Below, piece by piece: positions 1-11,400 of a DNA stretch of 64,000 nt; the stretch's first letter is position 1; each line of letters starts with the position of its first letter. The stretch spans positions 59,522,125 to 59,586,124 of the forward strand of contig OZ007571.1 in assembly GCA_963931925.1 (NCBI GenBank), written 5' to 3'. A program made the position numbers and the translations under genes. This stretch comes from Onchidella celtica (lineage: Eukaryota; Mollusca; Gastropoda; Systellommatophora; Onchidiidae). The notes below the pieces were generated by a model that was not told the origin of the DNA, searched no databases, and saw only the letters and a program-made list of their open reading frames with translations.

Positions 1-1663
1 AATAAATTAAATATGATTCCTGATGACCCAATGCGACTTAATCACTGGGTCAACCAGATGTGTCACAAATTTAATACCGGTATTATTCCAATTTAAGCTT
101 TTCACAACCTGAAGTGAAATGTCAATTATTGTCACGTGATAAATCACGTTTTGACTTTCCGATTTGAAAATTCCCAAATTTGCCCAAATCCTCTACCTCA
201 CTCTGCATCACTGTTGTTCCACTTTCTCAACGTTGTTTAGCTGTCAAGGACATGTTTGTCATAACACGCAGTCGAGCGTGCGTTCAAACAAGGAGACATA
301 CGCCAGCGCAATCTTTCAGCTCATGTGCGTCCATCAAGGGGAAGTAATGAAATTCTACCCAGGGAACCCAGTGAGAAATGAAACAGGGGGAAATAATTGA
401 AATTTTGGTTTTAAATTGTTCAAAACATGCCTGGTGTTTTTGCCTCACAGCAATGACGATCAAAAGATGGAATTTGAAGTACACATTCTGCGAATTTAGA
501 ATGTTAAGAAAGAAAATTGAACAAAAACAACATGTGCATTATCGTAATGGTTATGCTAGGGAAGTTTACCTGTCCGTTTTTAAAAAATCTTTCTATCTTT
601 AAATCCGACTCTCTTTCTTTGTCATTTCTTTTCTTTCTGTATTTTTCTTGCTTTCCTTCTCACAGCCTTTTAAAAATCTGTCTCTTTCTTTCTTTCTGTT
701 TTCCCTTTCTTATTTACTTCTATCAGTCTTCCTTTTTGTCCTTCTGAAATCTGTCCTTCCTACAATCTTTTATATTTTCACTTTCTTTCTTTTCACCCCC
801 CCTTTAAAAAAAAAATGTTTTTTACAATATGCTGTTTTTTCTTCATAATTTTTTCCTTACATAACTTTTAGTTTCAGGCGTACACGCCGTTGCCTCCTGC
901 CTGTTCATCTCATTTCTTTATTCAAGTTCTTTGTTCGAGTTCCGTGAGAAATCTTTGGGCATTTTATACCACAATCGTCTCTCTATACACACACACTCTC
1001 TCTCTCTTTCTCTCTCCTCCTCTCTATGTCTCTCTGTCTGTACATCGATCTGTCTGTCTGTTTCTCTATCTCGATCCGTCTCTAACTCACGCTCTCTCTC
1101 CCATTCAGTCACTCACTCATTCTCGCTTTCTCCCTTGTTCAAAAACTCTTCCCCTTAACTTTCATTATTCCTTTCTCCCCCTTCATACTGTCTTTCGTTC
1201 ATTCACCATTGTTAGAATTCCAGTGGACTCTCACTAGTCTGACAGTCCCCCTAGTACACAATTTAAACCTTAGACGCAACTTCGTTTTCTTACAAAAATT
1301 ATAAGTTATTCCTGTTTTATCAGCCGGGAAATAGATAATCGTCTTCAAAGATTTAAAGCACTAATGAATAAGACAAAAGGATTGTAGTTCGATAACATTT
1401 TTTTTTATACATTAAAGAATCAAGTTCATATCAAAGCTGTACGATTTATATATTCTAATGATGGCAAAATAGTCAATTATGCAAAAAGTGAAAAATCAGA
1501 ATTTTGGTAGGAATTGAAGAGTTAGCGATCAAAGGGAAATGACCAATAAAATCATTGACGCTACAAGTAGTTTACTTGTTATTTCCCCTTGACAGTGAAT
1601 CATTTACTCGGCCATTCAACTGTCTATCCTTCCTTCCGACAGGCATCTGTTAGTCCATACATC
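1..1663. other. Intergenic DNA left of the LTR element, with a CT-rich microsatellite and a degenerate repeat
   Basis: I see no coding gene here. Open frames in 890-1237 are only translations of a CT/CTGT-rich low-complexity tract (about 985-1130). The part from about 1325 to 1663 matches, at roughly 80% by eye, the stretch 16110-16510: both contain 'aaaatagtcaattatg', then a block ending 'acttgttatttc', and then 'agtccatacatc'. The LTR element interrupts this repeat directly after the last motif. A weaker third relative appears around 16880-17400. Confidence 0.6.
985..1130 (+). repeat. CT / CTGT microsatellite tract
   Basis: Nearly pure pyrimidine sequence made of ctct, tctg and tctc steps. 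It explains the long low-complexity frames on both strands, which should not be read as genes. Confidence 0.85.
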
Positions 1664-3110
1664 TGTTACGAATCTGTACTGGGTGATAGTGCCCTCCAGT
1701 GTTAGGGTTCTGGACTAAAGTCCCCTCTAGGTGTTATGAAGAGGGTCTTCTCAATGATGGTATTATGACTGCATTTAAATCGAGAGGTATTTAATATTCA
1801 ATCTTTCGTACCATGCCACACACTAAGAACAATCTGAATAAGTTTCATAAACAGACCTGCAGGGCCATAAATTTAATTACATTAATTACCCTAACAATTT
1901 TGTCTAGATCTATTACATAGTAAATACAACATCAGCAGCATCAAATCTAAATTCAATAACATGTTACTCGAAGTCTTCTCTAGATTCCTATAATATTATG
2001 ATAATTCTGACTCACTAACAATTTAAGTACTAATTATATATCTCTCAGATCGGGTCTGCCTACTATATATCAATCAATATACTAATATGGGCTCTGGCGA
2101 CGATGTCATCTCAGCTATTTGTGCCTACCGCTTATAATGGATCGAGCTCGTCAATATAAACTGACGTAGCTAAGTCTAGATATCTACTCTAGGATGGGCT
2201 GGCAATTCCCAGCCTCATCCAGACAAATCAATCCCAATTCACAGATGCGTATGCCATACATTCATACTAATTGCAAGTCAATATAAATCTTTGTCTTGCA
2301 GTCTTGGGTAGCATTCCTAATATATGCGGCAATCCTGTCCTAGTGGATAACTTATGTTCAGCTCCTCGTTCATTGTTGAGTCATCAATGGACAAACACTT
2401 ACGCTTGGTCCCTGGTGTTAGGAACAACCAGGGAACAGTGGACAATAGCAGTGGGCATATCTCATTCAAGCATATGGCTTCATCTCAAATGTCTATAGTG
2501 GACTAGACATGACATCGAACAGACTTAGGATTCTTCAGGCAGAATCGTGCCGACGCCTGCACAGATTGGAGTTTTCTGTATGGAGTAATGGACATAGGTA
2601 TGGCTACACTTTTATACTGTGCAGCCACCTGCAAATTACCGTCCAAATCCCTAGATTTGATTGGTGCATCCATGCGAGCTCATCTCGCAGTATTAATATA
2701 TTCTACGTGGGAGTTGGTCACGGCCTTGTACTAAAAACAGACAAGGTCAATTTAAAATGTCAAAACAATTACTGAAATCTTTAAACCCTCGTGCTTTCTA
2801 CATTTTATGTACGAATTTCTGAACGCGACTAAGCGTCTTAAACTATCTATCCTTATTCACCCCTTCTCTTCCCTTCTAAGTGTTCATCAAAATCACGGGG
2901 TCGAGAATTGCACTGTCACTCCTAACTTATCCATTTATTCTATCTCGCCCCACTTTCTTTCCATCTCTAAGAAAAAGTGTTTCAAAAACAAACTGTTCAC
3001 GAGAACAGTTCAAGGACAAATTACGCTGGTTATAATCAACGAGACCGTGAAAAATCAACTCCTTGCAAGTCGTGACCCAGCACGGCATTTATAGCACTTA
3101 AACCATGACA
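1664..3110. repeat. Left long terminal repeat
   Basis: 1447 bp, begins tgttacgaatct and ends aaccatgaca. It matches the copy 12,067 bp downstream without length change. By eye I find about four substitutions (c/g at 1669, and three t/c differences around 1866, 1960 and 2945). It includes an 8-bp perfect hairpin (tccctggt 2409-2416 with accaggga 2427-2434). The short frames at 2271-2498, 2509-2775 and 2807-3094 recur identically in the right LTR and look like chance frames, not genes. Confidence 0.9.
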
Positions 3111-3998
3111 TCCCCCACCCTAGTGGAAATTTTAAGAAAAATTTACACGATAGGATCCAAGAAACCACAAAGTTATTGTGGTGGGGGCTTAAGTACTACC
3201 GTAGAAAAGTCAGCCTTAAGCTTGAGAACAAAAAATCTAACTAAGAACGTGCATATTGGATGGACAAAAGCATACAATTATTGATGCCACGTTCTGTAGA
3301 ATCTAGTCTATCGAAACATTCTCACTCCACACAATCAAACTTCTCACGAACATGTATAATAACAATGAGTATATCACTGTATACTGCTGAATTAAAGTAT
3401 AACTACTATCAAACAATCAGGCCTTACTGAAGGAATAGGCTCATAATTATCTAGTCAACACACATAATTGCTGCTTATATACACATACACAAACAATATA
3501 TTGTTAATTAAAATACTGTGGTATCCAATGGCAGCAGTAGCTCTGGTAGCTTGGTTTGCCATGTCTCCATCTCATTGACCCGCTGACAAGGGCGTCAGGT
3601 TTGTCAGAAGTTCAGGTCACAGTCCGGAATGACGCTGGTGGAAAGAGGATATTCACAAAAAAAAGGATTGTAAAACTGGTCCATAAAGTAGTGAACAAGA
3701 TAATGTGAATCCATCCACCGTCCAGAATTGAGGGGGAAAAGCACTATCCAACCCCAATATAAGACAGACTCTGTAATAGGGTAATGAAATTGTGGGTCTG
3801 TCCTACAACGGATTTCCGTATAATGAAGCCGAAATAAAACGGCGAAAAGTTAATTAGCTTAACGTTTACATTTCAAACTCGCGTGGTGCTGCGTTAAATG
3901 CAACAATAGTATAGAACTTTCTCAATTTAATAACAATATGATTTAATTTATTTAATCTCCGTATCGAATCCGGTATAGATGAGATGGCACGAGGCGAT
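3111..3998. other. Internal non-coding region of the LTR element (left segment)
   Basis: About 0.88 kb between the left LTR and the antisense RTE insertion. No frame of note. The junction reads tcccccaccctagtgg, which does not look like a standard TGG-led primer-binding site. It ends in one copy of the RTE target duplication, gcacgaggcgat (3987-3998). Confidence 0.55.
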
Positions 3999-5604
3999 CA
4001 TCATCATCATTGCCTTTCCCACCCTGGATCAGGGTATACGCCACCAACAAACACCTTCCATCCCTCTCTATCATGGGCCAGCCTCTTTACATTATTCCAA
4101 GTCTTTCCGCTTCGTTGCACATCATTTTCTCTGGCTCTTCTCCACGTTCCGCGCGGCCTTCCTCTTGATCTCTTGCCCTGGGGATTCCAGTCCAATACCT
4201 TCTTCGTGATGCTGTTTCCTGGCCTCCTGAGAGTGTGGCCGATCCATCTCCATCGCCTCCTACCAATTTCCTCTCTGACTGGGTTCTGTCTTGTTCTTTT
4301 CCATACAATTTCATTGCTGACCTTGTCTGTCCATCTGATCTTAAGTAGCTTCCTCAAACATCTGTTGATGAAAACTTGGATTCTCTTTATGCAGGCCTGG
4401 GACGCATTCCAAGTCTCACATCCATACAACAGGACTGACTTCACGTTCGAGTTGAATATCCTCAGCTTTGTTTTTAGAGATATATCCTTGGTTCTCCAAA
4501 TCTTGCTTAAGGATGTGAAAGCTGCCTGTGCCTTTCCAATTCGTGCTTTGACTTCTGCCTCTGTTCCTCCCTTATTGTCAATGATACTACCAAGATAGCA
4601 GAAGGACTCTACATCTTCCAGTGGTTGATCTCCTACTGTGACTTGTTCGCTTAGGGGTGCAACAATTTTTAGGACCTTCGACTTCGCGGGATGTATCCTC
4701 AATCCAATAGATTCTGAAATTTTGTTTAGAGCTGTAGTCTTTGCTTGCATCTGGTCGTGTGTGTGCGACAATAGTGCCAAGTCATCTGCAAAATCTAGAT
4801 CGTCCAGCTGTGTCCATGGGGTCCATTGTATGCCATTTCTTCCTCCACTGGTGGTTTCTTTCATAAGCCAATCAATCACCAGGATAAACAGAAATGGGGA
4901 CAGCAAACAACCCTGCCTAACACCAGTCTTGATATCAAAGCTGTCAGTAAGCTCACCATCATGTACGACTCTGCAACTTGTCCCCTCGTACATGCTCTTG
5001 ATAAGATTCACCATCTTCTCTGGGATTCCATAATGTCTCAATATTCTCCACAGTGTTTCTCTATCGATGCTATCAAAGGCCTTCTCGTAGTCAAGGAAGT
5101 TCACTATCAGTTGGGAGTTCCATTCTAGCGACTGCTCTACTATGATTCTCAGCGTGGCGATCTGGTCGGTGGTTGATCGATTACTCCTGAAACCAGCTTG
5201 CTCCTCGCGAAGTTTTTGGTCTGTTGCATTCTGTATTCGCTTGAGAATAATCCGATTGAAAACCTTTCCTGGGATGGAGAGAAGTGTGATTCCTCTGTAG
5301 TTACTACAATTGCTGAGGTCCCCTTTTTTTGGGAGCTTCACGAGGTGTCCTTCCTTCCAGTCCTTTGGAAACTTGCCTCCGATCCAAATCCTCGAGAATA
5401 GTGAGTGCAGACCCTCTGCAGCCCCAGCAGCATCTGCCTTCAGCGCCTCTGGTGGGATCTGGTCTGGTCCAGCTGCCTTGCCTCGATTTAACTGCTTTAT
5501 GGCATCATTAATCTCTGCTTTAGTCGGAGGGTCGCAACTGATCGGTAAATCATTTCTTGCGGGTAGAATGTCGGGTGGGTTGCTTGGTGGAGGTCTGTTC
5601 AAGA
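3999..5604 (-). mobile_element. 5'-truncated RTE-type LINE copy, antisense, nested in the LTR element
   Basis: This 1.6-kb insert is flanked by a 12-bp duplication gcacgaggcgat (3987-3998 and 5605-5616). Read on the minus strand it starts inside the RTE ORF near the residues NRPPPSNPPD and continues to the (ATG)n-type 3' end seen as tcatcatcatcat at 3998-4010. It carries the RT domain (EKAFDSID, RQGCLLSPF, FADDLALL) and the RTE C-terminal region but lacks the endonuclease, which is the usual outcome of incomplete target-primed reverse transcription. It is nearly identical to the full-length copy at 19532-22774. Confidence 0.92.
4007..5604 (-). pseudogene. RTE reverse transcriptase ORF fragment (no endonuclease)
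   Basis: The reading frame is open across the whole truncated copy. About 530 residues correspond to the RT domain and C-terminal region of the full-length RTE protein at 19773-22754. The open frame extends to 5674, but the residues upstream of 5604 come from host DNA and are not element sequence. By eye it differs from the full copy at very few residues (for example QIATLRII here, QIAMLRII there). The original TGA stop is read as TGG here, so the frame adds a few residues (GWERQ) before the next stop. It lacks the N-terminal endonuclease and its own start, so I treat it as a dead copy. Confidence 0.85.
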
Positions 5605-5616
5605 GCACGAGGCGAT

Positions 5617-7161
5617 AGCTAGTTAATTTAATGCGCTTTACGCAAGCCATGCACACGTCAAGTGTCACAGCCATCTCGGTATATAGTCATATCTGGCATT
5701 ACGTTAGCTGGTCCACGGAACGCGGACAGCCTAAGACATAATCGGTTGTATAAAAAAAAAACAAAAAAACTCTTCTCCACAACTTAAAACGCGACCACGC
5801 AGTGTCCTCTGTTACCACTGCAAAAAAACTCTCAAAAGCGCGACGAATCAGTGTTCTCTGTTAGCACTGGAAAAACTCTCAAAACGCGAAAATTCCCTTT
5901 CTTACCGGTCGGTCTTACACTGCCCGTCGGTCTTACACTGCCTGCGGCCTTACACTGCCCATAGGTCTTACACTGCATCTCCGCGTCTTACACTGCCTGC
6001 GGCCTTACACTGCCCTGAGGCCTTACACTGCCCTGTGGGGCTTACAATGCCTGTAAGAAGGTTCAACTCTCTCTCTCTCTCTCAATATACCACGTGTCTT
6101 TTATAATGACATTACCTCAATACTGATACGAACAAGTCCCATGAGACAATAAACTCTTTGCTCCTCGGGCGGCCGCTCAGCCGAAAATAACACCAATATT
6201 CACCACATAACCCTACTCAAAAAAATAAAATGTCACCTCCCTAAGCAGCCTAGTACTGCCTTTTCGGGGGCTCGTCAATGTTAAAACGAGATCGGTAATA
6301 CATAATGCTTAATAAGCTCCATAGAACAGGCAGCATGGTAACTGCACGGGTTCCAACAATTCAATAAAAAAATGCTCACTCAAGCAGTGTTGCTACTGTT
6401 CAACATAGGAGGATTAATTAAACCTCAATCCTTATTAACCCAGATTACTCATGAACTCACTCACCGTGTCACAACACGTGAACGAATTCAGGTATGCAAG
6501 AAAAATTAAGTATAAACAAAAAAGGTAAATACGATATAACGAATGTATAAAAAAGGTTACATTAGAAACAAGACGCAAGACTTACAAGTAAGACGAACGA
6601 TAACTTATGTTACAGAAAGTTTAAGAAAAAGACAGGAGAGACATCTTCCTAAAGAAATGTGAGGAAGCAAGAGAAACGCCACAATCTATACGAATAATGG
6701 ATCCCTAATAGAACTATTCACAGTGAAGCAAATCCCCCCGAGTTATCAATAGCCACCAAGGCACTCTAATATCCTTCGTAATGGCAAAGAAGATATGCTA
6801 AACTATGATCCCATCCAACCTCCCGCTCTTAAACTAAACATATAGTAAAGGAAAAAAGCCTGTAAACACTGAGGGCGGAAAGCACCTCGCCCTCCTCAAA
6901 ACTGACAATCAGATGGTTCACTTAACTTTTACTAGAGGAATTCAGAAGGTGATGTCCTCAATCCATAGCTCGTTCCAAGTCCACAAAAGTGTCGTATTTC
7001 TGTTACAGGTAGATATCTTAGGTGAATGGTGTCCCTCGCCGGTGTCGTCGGGTCAATGGGATGATCAGCTCGTTATATGAAATTGAAACAAAATGTCATA
7101 TTAATACAAATTGACTATAACCTATCTGTCTCTTAATCTAAAGTAAAAAGGACCTGAAATC
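5617..7161. other. Internal non-coding region of the LTR element (middle segment) with short tandem repeats
   Basis: About 1.5 kb with no credible gene. It holds a two-to-three-copy repeat of about 45 bp around 5785-5890 (shared core cactg...aaaaactctc and cgcga), the 17-18-bp array at 5906-6052, and a short (CT)n run near 6066-6083. The rest is AT-rich. Its last 17 bp (7145-7161) are the target duplication of the nested L1/Tx1 element. Confidence 0.55.
5906..6052 (+). repeat. 17-18-bp tandem array with core cttacactgcc
   Basis: Eight successive units share the core cttacactgcc, preceded by a variable ggt/cgg/agg triplet; the last unit has cttacaatgcc. The leader varies (cgtcggt, tgcggc, cataggt, tgaggc, tgtggg) while the core is conserved. 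It lies in the internal DNA of the LTR element. Confidence 0.85.
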
Positions 7162-7393
7162 GAGGTTCCGGTGACGGCTTTGAAGTCAAAGCCGGCAGAT
7201 ACACTGGCTCTGCACATTTGGAAGTATATCTAGGTGCAGAGGGATTTTGTGTTATCGTTTCCATAGGAGGATTCCGGTAAGTGGATCTTAGTTATATGTG
7301 GAATTTTCTCTAAAGCGCTCGACTGCTCTTTTTGCCTATTCTGCGCTTCTGTTTGTCGTGCTCAGCTCACTTATCAAATTTTAGCTGTGCAAG
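7162..7393 (+). promoter_or_regulatory. 5' UTR and probable internal promoter of the L1/Tx1 element
   Basis: 232 bp between the left target duplication and the ORF1 start. LINEs of this group carry an internal promoter here, so the assignment is by position. The end of the region contains caagatggcgg (7390-7400), overlapping the ORF1 ATG at 7394. That matches the consensus of the YY1 factor, which binds near the 5' end of mammalian L1. No TATA box is evident. Confidence 0.5.
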
Positions 7394-8383
7394 ATGGCGG
7401 ATTCTAACACGGCGAGCGGGGCTAGTGCGGATATAACTGGGCGCGGGGTGTGCTTTATCTTGCACTCAACTATTGCCCCTCCAGATGGTAGTTTAATTAA
7501 GGGACTAGACTTGTGTAGAGCCTGTGAGGCTACGACAGGTCCTCAAGGTATTGAGGGAGCTCAGAAGATTGGGGGTTTATGGAGGATTTATATAAAAGGG
7601 GCGGGGGCTAGACAAAAATTGCTTACTCAAGGGATTATCTTCATGGGCCAATCGGTGTCACTATTGGCAAGAAATCCCTTTGCTTTCTCGGATACAGGAC
7701 GAAGCACTACGAAGATTATTATCGGAGGTATACCTCTGTCAGTAAGTAACGAGGAGATAGAGAAGGCGTTAACTGTCAAAGGGGTAGTGCTAAGGTCAGC
7801 AATAAAAGAGGAACACTATAGAGACGAGAACGGAGGGTGGACTGGGTATAAAACAGGCAGGCGCTTTATGTACACAGACATCCCTGCAATCAATTTAGAA
7901 GTTTCCATCCCTATAGGTATATGGAGAGGGACGGTTTATTACAGGGAACAGATCCGACCATTACGACACCCAAAGAACAGTGACACTAACAGGACACCAG
8001 TTGACGATGACAACGACAAAGGGGAAAACATATCAGTGACACACAATGACATTCCAAACACAGAGCACGACTCAGACAAGCACACAACAAACACAAGTAT
8101 TCGCTCACCTACTTATGCAGATACAACTAGCCAGGGAACACACAACAGTAGACCAAAAACAAAAGACAGAACAGGTGAACGAGGAACAGGTAAACAAACA
8201 AACATAAAACAAATGATGTTAAACCGCTCACGGAGTATGTCGTGTCGAGGACAACAACGCTCACACAGCCTACAGAACAAAAGAGCCGGCGACACAATTG
8301 ATTCACCAAATGAAAAAGTGAGGAGACAGGAGGAGGAGGAAACAGAAGGCTGCGAGCACAGCCAACAGGGAAAGGAAACCTAA
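7394..8383 (+). CDS. L1/Tx1 ORF1 protein (putative RNA-binding, gag-like)
   Basis: This 329-residue ORF starts at an ATG in a good context (aagatgg) and ends at TAA 8381-8383. In related LINEs ORF1 is an RNA-binding chaperone that packages element RNA with ORF2. Residues about 40-75 (CRACEATTGPQGIEGAQKIG followed by GLWRIYIK) and the stretch TKIIIGGIPLSVSNEEIEKA (about 106-125), which reads like the first strand and helix of an RRM fold, resemble ORF1 proteins of molluscan Tx1-type elements. The C-terminal 130 residues are hydrophilic and rich in Asp, Thr, Lys and Arg. I see no CCHC zinc knuckle, unlike many ORF1 proteins. It lies in the same reading frame as ORF2, with only the TAA between them. 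Confidence 0.8.
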   Translation: MADSNTASGASADITGRGVCFILHSTIAPPDGSLIKGLDLCRACEATTGPQGIEGAQKIGGLWRIYIKGAGARQKLLTQGIIFMGQSVSLLARNPFAFSDTGRSTTKIIIGGIPLSVSNEEIEKALTVKGVVLRSAIKEEHYRDENGGWTGYKTGRRFMYTDIPAINLEVSIPIGIWRGTVYYREQIRPLRHPKNSDTNRTPVDDDNDKGENISVTHNDIPNTEHDSDKHTTNTSIRSPTYADTTSQGTHNSRPKTKDRTGERGTGKQTNIKQMMLNRSRSMSCRGQQRSHSLQNKRAGDTIDSPNEKVRRQEEEETEGCEHSQQGKET

Positions 8384-8458
8384 TTTGAACCCCCGTCGTG
8401 TGTGACAACCGGGAAACGACAAGGACCGATAAAGGACTACGCTTTCAGAAAAACCCCC

Positions 8459-11400
8459 ATGCTGGTATTGTCTCTGAACTGCAGAGGCTTAAATAAAAAA
8501 ATTAAACGTGTATTTATTTTTAAAATATGCAGAAAGTACGATATCGCATGTTTACAAGAAACGCATGTTACAGATGAACAGGGAGAAGAGTGGAAGAAAG
8601 AATGGGGAGGAGAGATGTTCTATTCCGCTGGTACAAACAGAAGTAAAGGCCAAATCATACTCGTCAATAAAAATTTTAGTTTCGAAGAAATCAGACTGGT
8701 GTATTCATCCGCGCGGGTTTTAGGTATCAATATTAAAATACGGGGATCAGAATTTTCCATCCTCAACATATACGGCCCAGTAATGAAAGCAGAAAAAGCA
8801 TCGTTTATATCTCAGCTGACCCAAACACTGTCTTTATATAATAATAAGATAATATGTGGAGATTTTAATATCGTTCGGGATAATAACCTAGATATTGTAG
8901 CTGGAGAGCCACATGATCGAAAAGAAATTCTCGAGCTACAAAAAATGACTGACACGCTAGACTTGTTCGACGCGTGGCGTTGCTACCATGGGACCGAAAA
9001 GGATTACACTTGGGCCAGAAAAACACCTTTTATAGCTAGAAGGTTAGATTACATATTTTGTGATAACAACCTATTAGCCCACATCGAAAATGCTTATCAT
9101 GAAATTGTTACACTCAGCGACCACAAAGGGGTCATAGCAAAAATATGTACTGCTTCATTTAAAAAAGGACCATCAATCTGGAAATTCAACAACTCACTGC
9201 TGGAAGATGATAATTTCATTCTGGAAATGAATATGCTCATTGACGTTTTTATTCGGGACAACTTAGAGCTTGAGCCGACTATTAAATGGGAACTTTTAAA
9301 AACTGAAATGAAATCTCTCTGCATACAATATTCGAAAACAAAGACCCAGCTCAGGAAAAATAAAGAACGAGATTTAGAACTAGATATTGAAAGGGTAAAT
9401 AAGCAGTTACTCGCAGAACCGAGTAATGAAAACCTACAAAAAGAAATGGCAATCTTAAAACAGAACTTAGAAGTATTTCTTTTATACAAAGCAAGGGGGG
9501 CTCAGATAAGATCGAGAGTTAAGTGGATAGAGGAGGGCGAAAAGAACACAAAATACTTCCTATCATTAGAAAAGAGAAAGGGGACTGCAAACACTATTTA
9601 TGAACTAAGGGTGAATGATAACGCCTTCAAAAAGCCATTAGAAATATTGAATCAGATTCGACAGTTTTTTGAAAACTTGTATAAGAAAGAGAGTGCAGAA
9701 ACCGATGTAAAGTCATTATTGAATAGCTATTTAGAAAATATCGAATACCCAGTATTAGATGAAAGCGAAAAAGAAATAATGGAAGATAAGATTACAGTAG
9801 AAGAACTTGGATACGCACTATCTAAACTTAATAATGAGTCAGCACCTGGGAGTGATGGACTGACGACTCCCTTTTATAAGTGTTTCTGGGGACGACTGAA
9901 AACATTGTTGTGGGAAAGTCTGTCCGACTCAGTGATAAAGGGAGAGCTTACAACAACGCAAAAAAGGGGCGTAATTACACTACTGCATAAGGGAAACAAC
10001 TTAGAGAGAAATAATATAAATAATTGGAGACCAGTGAGCCTTACTAATACAGATTATAAAATTTTCTCTAAATGGTTAGCGCTGAAACTTCAAAGGGTTA
10101 TGGAGAAACTTATACATAATAATCAGGTGGGTTTTATCAAAGGCAGATCGATCTCAAATTTGATTCGTACTATAGATGATTGTATGACCCTATTAAGGAA
10201 GGAGGAAGATGGGGCAGGTATCTTAGTCTCGCTAGATTTCCAAAAGGCGTTCGATAGTATTGATAAAAAAGCAATCATATATGCACTTGAAGCTTTCAAT
10301 TTTGGCAATAACTTTATTCAATATATTAAAACATTGATACGAAATACTGAAAGCTGTGTAAAAAATGGAGGCTGGGTCTCAAACTGGTTTAAAACGGAAC
10401 GCGGAGTGAGGCAAGGCTGTTGTGTCAGCCCTCTACTTTTTATTTTAGTGGCAGAAATTATGGCCATTAAGGTAAGATATAATTCGCATATAAAATGCAT
10501 ACAATTAAAAAATACCCTGGATAATAAATTATACCAATACGCAGATGATGTAACATTGATGTTAAACCACACTAATGATTTGAGAGAAGCTCTTAGAGAC
10601 ATCGAAACATTCGGGGAATTCTCAGGGTTGAAATTAAATAAAAACAAATGCAAGGGGATGGAAATAGGTGATAGGATTGTGGGAACCTGTGATGTGGGAA
10701 TATCGTGGCTTAAGAAAGGAGATAATATGAAAATACTGGGCATTTATTTTAATGCTGATCAAGAAATATCATGCGTAGAAGAGAACTGGAATGAAAGGAT
10801 AAGAAAAATTGAAGAAATCATTCAAAGATGGAAAAGACGCAATTTATCATGTTATAGTAAAATAACTGTGGTAAAGAGCCTTCTATTGTCACAGCTGAGC
10901 TACATAATACAGTCCCTGAGTTTACCGCAAAATATATTGCAAGAAATAGATACTAAGATATTTAAATTCATTTGGCAGAAAAAATATTCAAATAAGAAAG
11001 CATTTGAGAAGGTAAAAAGAACTGTAATTTGCAAAGAATTCTCTAAAGGAGGTTTAGGTATGATTAGTTTAAAGGATCAGCAGAAAGTGTTTCTAATGAA
11101 GTGGATGAAAGGGGTGACATCGAAAAGTAATAGAATGAATGAAGGACGTGTAAATACTTCTGAACACTTTTTCTCACAATTGGGAGGGAGCAAATACTTC
11201 GTAGAAGGTAATTTAAGCATCAAACATAAGGTAAAAATAAATAATATCAAATCTTTATTCTGGAGAACTGTAGCTAGTACCTGGATAGAGGCCAAGGATA
11301 CAAAAGTAGTAGAATACGATATGGATAACCTCTCACAACAAGATTTATTAAATCAACCTTTATTTAATAATACATTGTTTCAATACAAAAGAAAACTCCT

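Noticed and set aside
890-1237. 115-residue frame rich in Ser, Leu and Thr
   Set aside because: It is the translation of a CT/CTGT microsatellite, and the opposite strand gives an equally long Arg/Glu frame.
2271-3094. Three consecutive short frames (75, 88 and 95 residues) repeated exactly at 14338-15161
   Set aside because: They lie inside the LTRs; their identity reflects LTR identity. No domain, no shared frame and no codon-like pattern.
4007-5674. A 555-residue protein on the minus strand read as a complete gene
   Set aside because: The first residues beyond 5604 come from host DNA outside the RTE border; the rest is a 5'-truncated LINE copy without its endonuclease.
8402-8458. ORF2 start at GTG 8402
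   Set aside because: The first codon is GTG, not expected as a eukaryotic start; the ATG at 8459 puts the endonuclease motif at the N terminus.
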